From an uncultured Prevotella sp. (lineage in GTDB: Bacteria > Bacteroidota > Bacteroidia > Bacteroidales > Bacteroidaceae), in contig CAKQCV010000061.1 of the NCBI GenBank assembly GCA_934217675.1, positions 1 to 13,436 on the forward strand: a stretch of 13,436 bases of DNA, in the 5' to 3' direction. The notes under the pieces are model-generated. The model was not told the DNA's origin. It searched no databases and saw nothing but the letters and a program-made list of their open reading frames with translations. Below, piece by piece: positions 5,780 through 12,660 of this stretch. The number at the start of each line of letters is the position of its first letter. Positions within the stretch are counted from its first letter, which is position 1. Both the position numbers and the translations under genes were made by a program.

Positions 5780-8248
5780 ATGGTGAAGTTTGACATTATA
5801 GGAAAAGCAACGTTAGGATACATATTGATGGCAGCGATAATAATCCTTGCCGGATGGTTGGTGTATGGAAACACACAGTCGGTGATGCTTGTAGACAAGG
5901 CGGAGAAACAGTTTATGAAGCGCAGAAACATTACCGACAGTCTGGTATACAGTGTGCTCAATGTTAATAACAAGGAGCGAGCTATCTGCCTCGGACTGTC
6001 AGACAAACTGCCAGAATTCAATAATGCTGTTGAACAAACATTGAATATAGCAGATTCTTTGAAGAAATCTCTTGGTGACGATGAAGATACTGCACGCATT
6101 GATTCATTGAAAATTCTGTTGCAGATGAAGTGGCAGAACACATGCATGCTGATGGAAACTATGGGCAATGCCGATGCCGACAAGTTCTATAGAGAAAAGG
6201 TGAAAAATCTTAGTCAAGGACAGGATTCGGTGATGATGAAACAAAAAGCGGTGGAGATAAAGGAAGACAAGGAAACCGTGTATGAAGTAGTAAAAACCAA
6301 GAAAACTTTTTGGGGCAGACTGGCAGATGCCTTTCGTAAACAGCGCAGCGACACTGTTCATGTGGCACGTCATTCAAAAAAGAATGTCAGCGATTCGCTG
6401 AGCCATAATGTTGATATAGCTGATACTGTTGCCGATGTGTTGAAGCAGATTCGCAGACAACAAGCCTTGAACGAACAGAAAAAAAGCGGAAGCATAAAAA
6501 GAAGTGAACTGCAACAGCAAATTGTCGGTATGGAATTGACACAAAGAATATCGCAAATCATGGCAGATATACGTGCCGATGAACACAACGCACTGCAACA
6601 GTCGCTCAACAAGGACATGCAATCGCGAGAAGCATTGTTGCTAAAGATAATAATGCTCGCCATTGTTGCGATTGCTACAGCATTTGTACTTTCTGCTTAT
6701 ATCAAGCGCAGCCTGAGGCGTGAGCAAGAATATCGCAAGAGTATCGAAGAAGCAAAAGACGAGACTGAACGAGTAATGAAACAGCGAGAGCAGTTGATGC
6801 TGACTATAACCCACGATATTAAAGCTCCGGCAGCATCCATATCAGGATTTATAGAACTGCTCAAAGATTCACATCTCGATTTGCAGACACGTTTGTTCGT
6901 AGATAATATAGGAGCATCGGCAAGACATCTATTAAATCTCGTTGAGGCTTTGCTTGATTACCATAGGCTTGATGCCGGAAAAGTAGAACCACATCCAGTG
7001 CCTTTCATTCCCAAAAAGTTTGTGGCAGAATGTGTTGAAGCAATGAAGCCGCAAGCAGCAGAAAAAGACTTGCAAATAATTCTTCATGCAGATAATGATG
7101 AATTGAACAATGTGTATAAAAGCGATACCTTCAGAATAAGGCAAATTGTCAATAACCTGACAAGTAACGCCATAAAATATACACAAAAAGGAAGTGTAAT
7201 CATTTCTGCCGAGATGGGGGCACGTACTGCTGACAACAGACAATGGATGAAATTTAGTATAGCTGACACAGGTTGCGGAATGACAGGTGATGAATGCAGC
7301 AGAGTGTTTAAGGCATTCACACGCCTTGCTGATGCACAAGGAACAGAAGGTGTTGGACTTGGACTTGCTATAACAAAAGAACTCGTTGAGATGCTTGGCG
7401 GAAAGATAACACTTGAATCAGAGAAAGACAAGGGCAGCTGCTTTACTGTGTTCTTGCCGTTAGAGATTGACAATAACAGCGGTGAGTGTAAGAGTAAAGA
7501 GTTGAAAACAAATTCTGTCTTTACAGATATAGTTCGTTGCAATAGGATACTTGTTGTAGATGATGACAAACTGCAACTGAAATTGCTTTCAGAGATGTTT
7601 CGTCGAATAGATAAACGGAATGAACTGACTGTAAAGACCACGGTGCATGCCGAAGAAGCCTTGAAAGAAATAAAAACCTTTATGCCGGATATTATGTTTG
7701 TTGATGTAGAGATGCCAGAAATGAACGGAACAGAGCTGATTGAAAAAATAGGGAAGCACGATGGAATGAAAGTCTTTGCCATGACAGCTCATGAACCAAC
7801 CATAAAAGACAAACTGATGGCAAAAGGATTTGACGGATGTCTGTTCAAACCATTCGGTATAGATGAACTTGTTAAGGTGCTGCAGATAAGGACAGATATA
7901 AAATTGAAGGATAAAGAAAATCCAGACCGCTTTTTACAGCTCACAGCATTTGCCGATGGTGATAAAGAGGCAGAAAGAGAAATATTCTGTAGCTATATCT
8001 CTGAATTGCATGAGTTTGCAGATATGCTCTGTAATTGTAAGGAAAGTGATTTACAGAATGTTATTGCACATGTGGCACATAAATCTTTGCCGTTGATGAA
8101 GATGATAGGCTCAGATATTTGTGAAGAACTCACCGCTTTGTCTCCTGATAATATCAGAATGTTGACTGATAAGGATCTGGATGAAAAAAGGAAAATTATT
8201 GTTGGCGAGTTTCACAAGACTATTGTAGAAATGAAAGAGAGAACTTAA
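5780..8248 (+). CDS. Hybrid sensor histidine kinase with receiver and HPt domains
   Basis: An 822-residue inner-membrane phosphorelay kinase. The ATG at 5780 is chosen over an upstream TTG (5756) because it begins the membrane anchor directly (MVKFDIIGKA). TM1 is ~12-30 and TM2 ~287-306, enclosing a ~255-residue helical, polar periplasmic region that matches no sensor domain I know. Then HisKA (THDIKAP, His345), HATPase (Asn463; DTGCGM 496-501; GVGLGL 524-529), a receiver (Asp594-596, phospho-acceptor Asp642, Thr669, Lys690) and a C-terminal HPt domain with AHKSLPLMKMIG (His767). All catalytic residues are present. The expected flow is His345 to Asp642 to His767 to a separate response regulator, most simply the sigma-54 activator encoded convergently next door. 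Its stop codon overlaps that gene's stop by 4 bp through the shared sequence TTAA. Confidence 0.92.
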   Translation: MVKFDIIGKATLGYILMAAIIILAGWLVYGNTQSVMLVDKAEKQFMKRRNITDSLVYSVLNVNNKERAICLGLSDKLPEFNNAVEQTLNIADSLKKSLGDDEDTARIDSLKILLQMKWQNTCMLMETMGNADADKFYREKVKNLSQGQDSVMMKQKAVEIKEDKETVYEVVKTKKTFWGRLADAFRKQRSDTVHVARHSKKNVSDSLSHNVDIADTVADVLKQIRRQQALNEQKKSGSIKRSELQQQIVGMELTQRISQIMADIRADEHNALQQSLNKDMQSREALLLKIIMLAIVAIATAFVLSAYIKRSLRREQEYRKSIEEAKDETERVMKQREQLMLTITHDIKAPAASISGFIELLKDSHLDLQTRLFVDNIGASARHLLNLVEALLDYHRLDAGKVEPHPVPFIPKKFVAECVEAMKPQAAEKDLQIILHADNDELNNVYKSDTFRIRQIVNNLTSNAIKYTQKGSVIISAEMGARTADNRQWMKFSIADTGCGMTGDECSRVFKAFTRLADAQGTEGVGLGLAITKELVEMLGGKITLESEKDKGSCFTVFLPLEIDNNSGECKSKELKTNSVFTDIVRCNRILVVDDDKLQLKLLSEMFRRIDKRNELTVKTTVHAEEALKEIKTFMPDIMFVDVEMPEMNGTELIEKIGKHDGMKVFAMTAHEPTIKDKLMAKGFDGCLFKPFGIDELVKVLQIRTDIKLKDKENPDRFLQLTAFADGDKEAEREIFCSYISELHEFADMLCNCKESDLQNVIAHVAHKSLPLMKMIGSDICEELTALSPDNIRMLTDKDLDEKRKIIVGEFHKTIVEMKERT

Positions 8249-9624
8249 ATTTTGTACTTTTGCAACTTGTTGTATAGAGTCTTGCGGTCAATGCCAAGCA
8301 ATATGGCTGCCTTTGATTTGTTTCCGCTACATGAACGCAAAGCAGAGAGAATGCGGTCTTTTTCCTCATCACTATTGTGTAAAGATAGATTGGTTGGCTT
8401 TGGTGCGTGGGTCATTGCCATATTAAGTTGTTCCACTCCTATCTTGTCGCCACTGCACAATAGCACGCTGCGTTTCACCACATTGTTCATTTCGCGCAAG
8501 TTACCTGGCCATTCATAACGCATAAGCATCTCTGATGCCTTTGCATCGAAACCTATCACATGTCGTCCCAATTCTTCATTGGCAAGACGAAGAAAGAGAT
8601 TGGCAAATTGAAATATGTCAGTGCCACGGTCTTTTAGTGCTGGCATATATATGGTGAATTCGTTGATACGGTGGTAAAGGTCCTCGCGGAATGTACCTTC
8701 GGCAACAGCTTTCTCAAGATTTTCATTGGTTGCACAAACAAGTCGTATATCTACATCAATTTCCTTGGTTGAACCGAGAGGACGGATTTTGCGCTCCTGT
8801 ATGGCACGCAACAGCTGCACTTGCACATCATAAGAGAGATTGCCCACTTCATCAAGAAACAGTGTGCCGCCGTTTGCCACTTCAAAGGCGCCCTTCTTGT
8901 CGTTAACGGCTCCAGTGAACGCCCCCTTCACATGACCGAAAAATTCAGATGCGGCAACATCCTTAGGAATAGCTCCGCAGTCGAGTGCAAAGAAAGGCTT
9001 GTCTTTCCGCTGACTCTGTTCGTGTATGCGGTGGGCAACATATTCTTTTCCCGTGCCGCTGGCTCCGAGAATCAATACCGACATTGGGGTGGGGGCAACA
9101 AGCCGCACATAATTATACAACTGTTTTGAAACATCGCTCGTTCCTTCTAAGTAGCGCGATTGTGGAGAGTTTTCACAGACCTCGTCGTCGGCAGAACGGC
9201 TGGAAATATTTTTCGCGTTATAGTCTTTTCCACTGTTTTGCATAGCAGCAGAAGAACGGGTATTCGCATTTATAGCATCATTTATTTTCTGAAGGAGGAT
9301 ATCCGGCTGAACGGGCTTGGCGATATAGTCGCTTGCCCCCGACTTCATTGCGAGCACAGCATTTTGCACCTCGGCATAGCTTGTCATTACGATAAACGGT
9401 ATATCTATGCTATTCTTGTGCATCCAGTCAAGAAGAAATAGTCCGTCGTGGTCTGGCAACCGCAAATCCGACAATACCAAATGGTATTTTTTGTCAGAGT
9501 TTATCTTCTTTGCAGCTGCTCCTACGCTACTCACTTTGTCCACGTCAAAACCTTTCTTCTGGAGCCATTTTTGCATCATCACAGAATAGGCAATATCATC
9601 CTCAACAATCAATAAGCTATACAT
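8245..9624 (-). CDS. NtrC-class sigma-54-dependent response regulator
   Basis: A 459-residue activator with the full three-part layout. The receiver (1-~115) has acidic Asp9/Asp10, phospho-acceptor Asp53, Thr81 and Lys103. A ~50-residue polar linker leads to the AAA+ domain with Walker A GASGTGKE (187-194), the sigma-54-contacting loop GAFTGA (234-239), Walker B TLFLDE (254-259), an arginine-rich REDLYHR (313-319) and WPGNLRE (372-378). The C-terminal Fis-type HTH is ~422-459 ([21 protein letters not shown] in two parts around 434-454). The intact GAFTGA loop means it should activate sigma-54 polymerase rather than merely repress. The partner kinase is encoded tail to tail with a 4-bp stop overlap; the perfect sigma-54 promoter with clustered upstream sites at 4965-5099 is the obvious target. 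Confidence 0.94.
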   Translation of the reverse strand: MYSLLIVEDDIAYSVMMQKWLQKKGFDVDKVSSVGAAAKKINSDKKYHLVLSDLRLPDHDGLFLLDWMHKNSIDIPFIVMTSYAEVQNAVLAMKSGASDYIAKPVQPDILLQKINDAINANTRSSAAMQNSGKDYNAKNISSRSADDEVCENSPQSRYLEGTSDVSKQLYNYVRLVAPTPMSVLILGASGTGKEYVAHRIHEQSQRKDKPFFALDCGAIPKDVAASEFFGHVKGAFTGAVNDKKGAFEVANGGTLFLDEVGNLSYDVQVQLLRAIQERKIRPLGSTKEIDVDIRLVCATNENLEKAVAEGTFREDLYHRINEFTIYMPALKDRGTDIFQFANLFLRLANEELGRHVIGFDAKASEMLMRYEWPGNLREMNNVVKRSVLLCSGDKIGVEQLNMAMTHAPKPTNLSLHNSDEEKDRILSALRSCSGNKSKAAILLGIDRKTLYNKLQKYKI

Positions 9625-9674
9625 ATACTTATTCTTGATTCAATAAAAAAACTCATGTTACAATCTTCTATATG

Positions 9675-9682
9675 CAAAATTA
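9675..9682 (-). promoter_or_regulatory. Possible -7 box for the sigma-54 activator gene
   Basis: On the minus strand this reads TAATTTTG, a match to TAnnTTTG, about 50 bp before the activator's ATG. No good TTTG element is found at the expected upstream distance, so confidence is low. Confidence 0.3.
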
Positions 9683-9734
9683 CACAAAAGTTTTAAAAAG
9701 CATCATATATTACAATACATAAACATATTTTTCT

Positions 9735-9752
9735 TTTGCTTTTAAAAGCAAA
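9735..9752. promoter_or_regulatory. Perfect 18-bp palindrome upstream of the activator gene
   Basis: TTTGCTTTTAAAAGCAAA is its own reverse complement. It lies between the HD hydrolase gene and the activator gene, about 110 bp upstream of the activator's start. No T-run follows it on either strand, so it is a poor intrinsic terminator; an operator or an RNA stem at the end of the hydrolase transcript is more likely. Confidence 0.45.
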
Positions 9753-9802
9753 CTCCTCCTCAAGCCATTTAAATCTTATCTTCGGTACATTCATTCGTTG
9801 TC

Positions 9803-10393
9803 CTATTTCTGTTTGTTTATCAACTCATTGAGACATTCCGTCAACTCGGCATATTCCGCCTTGTATCTTTCGAGACGTTCAAAATCCTTACTCGATGGTT
9901 GTGGAATTCTGCTGATATCCATATTGCTTCTCAAATCGTTCAGTTTCACGTTGATGGCGAGTCTGTTTCTCTTAACCTGCTCGATATATGCAGTTCTGTT
10001 AGCTGCATTATGATGGTTTAAGGCATGGAGGGCATTTTTTATCTCATTCCACTCTTCCTCTTTTGGGAAGAAAATGGAACCGTTCGGGTATGGCATGATG
10101 TCAAACTCGTCCATCCAATTCTCAGATTTACAGTCTGCCAACGCATAAAGTTCCTTCCGTGTAGCATCCACGACCTCATCAACGCTATGTGGCGTGTCTT
10201 CGGCAGCATCATGCAAGAAACCTACAACCTGCTCTTTCCAATCGTGCCCACTACAGCCCACAGGCAATAGATGGGAAGTGAAATAATCATTGCCACCCTT
10301 ATCCTTTTGCCCTTTGTGAAAATTCCTTGCTACAAACGCAGCAGCAATAGTCACGTGAGTTCGATAGCCTAAATGTTCTTCCAAATCTTTCAT
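9803..10393 (-). CDS. Small HD-domain phosphohydrolase, RelA/SpoT hydrolase-like
   Basis: A 196-residue single-domain protein of the HD superfamily, similar in motif order to the (p)ppGpp hydrolase domain of Rel/SpoT and to small alarmone hydrolases. Metal-site candidates are His26 (FHKGQ), His61-Asp62 and Asp153; the HDAAED motif (61-66) supplies Glu65 and Asp66, typical of the hydrolase, and VKLNDLRSNM (149-158) matches the VKxxDxxxN element. The synthetase domain is absent. It probably hydrolyses (p)ppGpp or a related nucleotide pyrophosphate in the cytoplasm, though the substrate is inferred; other HD hydrolases act on other nucleotides. The 70-residue insert between HDAAED and the last motif is longer than in minimal small alarmone hydrolases. 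A short ORF ends 1 bp before its start on the same strand. Confidence 0.75.
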   Translation of the reverse strand: MKDLEEHLGYRTHVTIAAAFVARNFHKGQKDKGGNDYFTSHLLPVGCSGHDWKEQVVGFLHDAAEDTPHSVDEVVDATRKELYALADCKSENWMDEFDIMPYPNGSIFFPKEEEWNEIKNALHALNHHNAANRTAYIEQVKRNRLAINVKLNDLRSNMDISRIPQPSSKDFERLERYKAEYAELTECLNELINKQK

Positions 10394-10394
10394 A

Positions 10395-10619
10395 CTACCC
10401 TTTCATTAACTCTGTTAATCTCTTTATCGCAAACTCATCGCCCGTAAGCTGAATTATCTGTCCATCATTGGCAGCAGTCATGTAGCGGTTTATCTGCAGA
10501 TAACTCACAGCATACTTTTTATTATTATCCCACAAAAATACTAAAACAATCTGAGAAAATATCTTTTTAGGTAAAGATTTATCTAAAACAAGAATAGATG
10601 ATTGCTTTTTCAAGCACAA
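10395..10619 (-). CDS. Short hypothetical ORF just upstream of the HD hydrolase gene
   Basis: A frame of up to 74 residues from a TTG start, or 28 residues from the only good internal ATG (10479-10481). It is not recognised. The C-terminal part (GQIIQLTGDEFAIKRLTELMKG region) has protein-like composition, and its stop lies 1 bp before the hydrolase ATG, as in a translationally coupled pair. It could be a genuine small gene with a misjudged start, or the tail of a gene whose beginning was lost, since the adjacent region at 10745-11073 is also degraded. Confidence 0.35.
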   Translation of the reverse strand: MCLKKQSSILVLDKSLPKKIFSQIVLVFLWDNNKKYAVSYLQINRYMTAANDGQIIQLTGDEFAIKRLTELMKG

Positions 10620-10621
10620 GA

Positions 10622-10663
10622 GTGACAGCTCCGCCCATGTTAGAGGGAGGTGGGGGAGTGGAA
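10622..10663. repeat. G-rich intergenic tract, possible dispersed repeat remnant
   Basis: A strongly GC-skewed stretch in otherwise AT-rich spacer: a CCGCCC block (10631-10636), then GGG (10645-10647), GG, GGGGG (10652-10656) and GG. It could fold as a two-layer G-quadruplex or be a remnant of a dispersed extragenic repeat. Only one copy is seen here, so the call rests on composition. Confidence 0.3.
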
Positions 10664-10684
10664 GAACTTTTTGTATATAAAAGA

Positions 10685-10716
10685 TTTGTGCCGTTCAAGG
10701 TTTTTTCATAACTTTA
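10685..10716 (+). promoter_or_regulatory. Bacteroidota-type promoter (TTTG-N20-TAACTTTA)
   Basis: TTTG at 10685-10688 and TAACTTTA at 10709-10716 are 20 bases apart and differ from TTTG / TAnnTTTG only at the last base. Transcription should start near 10723, about 22 nt before the ATG of the decayed gene at 10745. With that gene collapsed, this promoter may now serve the downstream peptidase gene. Confidence 0.6.
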
Positions 10717-10744
10717 CGCTCAAATTTGAAAAGTGGCATAATAT

Positions 10745-11073
10745 ATGGAAAGGAAACTTTATCCTATAGGAATACAGACTACGAGGGGCACTACCAGCAG
10801 CTGATGTACATCGTCTTTGCATTGCTCACCAATTTCCGAATAAACGTGGAGCAGCACACGGCAAAAGGCAGAACTGACATCACTATGGAGACCGACGACT
10901 TTGTATATATTATTGAACTAAAATTTGCTGGATCTGCTCAGAAGGCACTTGAACAGATAGAGCAAAGAAACTACGCCGCTGCCTTTGCATTACAAAACAA
11001 GACGATAATAAAGCTTGGGATAAATTTTGAGGTGAAAAATGATATCTGCGGGATAGAGTGGAAAATAAAATAA
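10745..11073 (+). pseudogene. AAA-ATPase/PD-(D/E)XK family protein, internally deleted remnant
   Basis: ATG at 10745 opens MERKLYPIGIQT, the typical N-terminus of the AAA-ATPase-like family (PF09820). After about 12 codons similarity stops, and from ~10777 another frame encodes the C-terminal nuclease domain (PF08011-like) to the stop at 11071-11073: YEGHYQQLMYIVFALL, GRTD and YIIELKF. Family members have about 500-550 residues, so roughly 400 codons, including the whole ATPase, are gone and the two ends are out of frame. The N-terminal frame stops at once (TGA near 10802). The nuclease part keeps the GRxD Asp and the ExK pair and is open from a TTG at 10726, but that start is poor. It lies 9 bp before the peptidase gene. 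A short nuclease fragment might still be made, but a pseudogene is far more likely. Confidence 0.8.
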
Positions 11074-11082
11074 AAATTAATA

Positions 11083-12495
11083 ATGATAATGAACAAAAAA
11101 CTATTATTTGCGGGTTTTATGCTCGCTGCCGTGTCTATAAATACAATGGCACAGCAAAAAAATGGGGGCATATCTCAGAATATGCTCCAAGAGATAAAAA
11201 AATCGCAGTCGCAGGGAGCTGCAGACAAAGCGTTGTTCAATGCTATTGCATCAAATTCAATTAATGATTTGGCTCAGAACTTCGCTACAGCTGGCGAACT
11301 CGACACGCATTTCAGTGTGGAGACAAAGAGTCAGAGCATTACCGACCAGAAGCAGAGTGGCAGATGCTGGATGTTCAGCGGATTCAACGTTATCCGCGGC
11401 AACTTCGCGCAGGAGAGCGATTCGCTGTCGGTGGAGCTTTCGCAAGACTATCTCTTCTTCTACGACCAGTTGGAGAAGGCTAACCTCTTCTTGCAGGGCA
11501 TCATCGATTGTGCTGGTAAACCGATGGATGACAAGCGGGTGCAGTTTTTCTTTAAGAACCCAATCAACGATGGCGGTACATTCTGTGGCGTTGCCGACCT
11601 GACAGAGAAGTATGGCGTGGTGCCGAAGAGTGTGATGCCTGAGACTTTCTCTGCCGAGAACACAAGCAAGATGGCATCGCTCGTATCATCGAAACTGCGT
11701 GAGTATGGACTGAAACTGCGCAAGATGGTTACCGACAAAAAATCGAAACAGGCTATTCAGACCGAAAAGACAAAGATGCTGGGCACTATCTACCACATGC
11801 TGAAACTCACCCTTGGCGAACCGCCTACGGAATTCACCTATGCTTTCAAGGATAAGAAAGGAAGGAATCTTGAGGCAAAGAAATACACTCCTCGCGAATT
11901 TTTCAAAGCTCTCACCGGAAAGGAGACGCTGAACGGCACTTTCATCATGGTGATGAACGACCCGCGCCGCGAATATTACAAGACTTACGAGGTGGACTTC
12001 GATCGCCACACTTACGACGGCCACAACTGGAAATACCTCAACTTGCCGATGGACGAGATTGCTAAGCTCGCCATTGCTTCGCTGAAAGACGGCAAGAAAA
12101 TGTACAGCTCATATGATGTGGGTAAATTCCTCGACCGCAAGCGTGGCTACTGCGACGTGAACAATTTCGATTATGCTTCGCTCTTCTCTACCAAATTCCC
12201 GATGACAAAGGCTGAGCGCATTTCTACTTTCGACAGCGGTTCCACCCATGCCATGACGCTCACTGCTGTTGACCTCGACCAGCAGGGCAATCCTGTGAAA
12301 TGGAAGGTTGAAAACAGTTGGGGTGCTGCCTGGGGGCAGAAGGGCTGCCTCATCATGACAAACGAGTGGTTCAATGAATACATGTTCCGCTTGGTTGTAG
12401 ACAAAAAATACGTATCCGAAAAACTGTTGAAACTCTCGGAGCAAAAGCCTGTAATGGTGATGCCAGAGGATCCGTTGTTTGGAGAGGATGACTAA
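11083..12495 (+). CDS. Exported C1-family aminopeptidase (PepC/bleomycin hydrolase type)
   Basis: A 470-residue papain-fold peptidase of family C1B. The catalytic set is complete: Gln89 (oxyanion), Cys95 in QSGRCWMF, His389 in GSTHAM and Asn411 in ENSWG. Length and motif spacing match bleomycin hydrolase and aminopeptidase C, which form hexamers that trim peptides from the N-terminus. Unlike the classical cytosolic enzymes it has a signal peptide (residues 1-23, cleavage after TMA), so it acts in the periplasm or outside. The ATG at 11089 (MNKKLLF) is an equally good start. There is no Shine-Dalgarno sequence. Codons are more GC-rich than in the neighbouring kinase gene, suggesting high expression. 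The gene follows the pseudogene by 9 bp and is probably transcribed from the promoter at 10685-10716 or one within the pseudogene; a strong terminator follows. Confidence 0.92.
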   Translation: MIMNKKLLFAGFMLAAVSINTMAQQKNGGISQNMLQEIKKSQSQGAADKALFNAIASNSINDLAQNFATAGELDTHFSVETKSQSITDQKQSGRCWMFSGFNVIRGNFAQESDSLSVELSQDYLFFYDQLEKANLFLQGIIDCAGKPMDDKRVQFFFKNPINDGGTFCGVADLTEKYGVVPKSVMPETFSAENTSKMASLVSSKLREYGLKLRKMVTDKKSKQAIQTEKTKMLGTIYHMLKLTLGEPPTEFTYAFKDKKGRNLEAKKYTPREFFKALTGKETLNGTFIMVMNDPRREYYKTYEVDFDRHTYDGHNWKYLNLPMDEIAKLAIASLKDGKKMYSSYDVGKFLDRKRGYCDVNNFDYASLFSTKFPMTKAERISTFDSGSTHAMTLTAVDLDQQGNPVKWKVENSWGAAWGQKGCLIMTNEWFNEYMFRLVVDKKYVSEKLLKLSEQKPVMVMPEDPLFGEDD

Positions 12496-12505
12496 AAAAA
12501 CAATA

Positions 12506-12547
12506 AAATCGGGATGGTCTTGTAATTGCAAGCTCGTCCCGATTTTT
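12506..12547. terminator. Strong intrinsic terminator, probably bidirectional
   Basis: AAATCGGGATG (12506-12516) pairs with CGTCCCGATTT (12535-12545) with one G-U pair, and CTTG/CAAG extends the stem inside. Five T follow on the plus strand, 10 bp after the peptidase stop. On the minus strand the hairpin is followed by a T-rich stretch, so it may also end the transcript of the convergent gene at the right edge. Confidence 0.88.
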
Positions 12548-12660
12548 ATCGCTATATCCAAGTTTCGCACTTATTGGGAACTCTGAATTTTTTATCTTCT
12601 CATCTCGTTTTTTCAGGTGCCGATAGTAAGGCTGTTGAAGTAAATGACAGTATTCGTTCG

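Noticed and set aside
7084..7782. Minus-strand frame of 232 residues
   Set aside because: It is antisense to the HATPase and receiver domains of the kinase and has the Ser/Phe-rich composition of a shadow frame.
9673..9688. Minus-strand sigma-54 promoter before the activator gene
   Set aside because: TGCAA fits the -12 part, but the required GG is absent at the right distance (AA instead).
10726..10744. Intact stand-alone nuclease gene starting at TTG 10726
   Set aside because: The TTG would lie only 3 nt from the predicted transcript start, and the ATG at 10745 in another frame encodes the true family N-terminus, so the open frame is an accident of the deletion.
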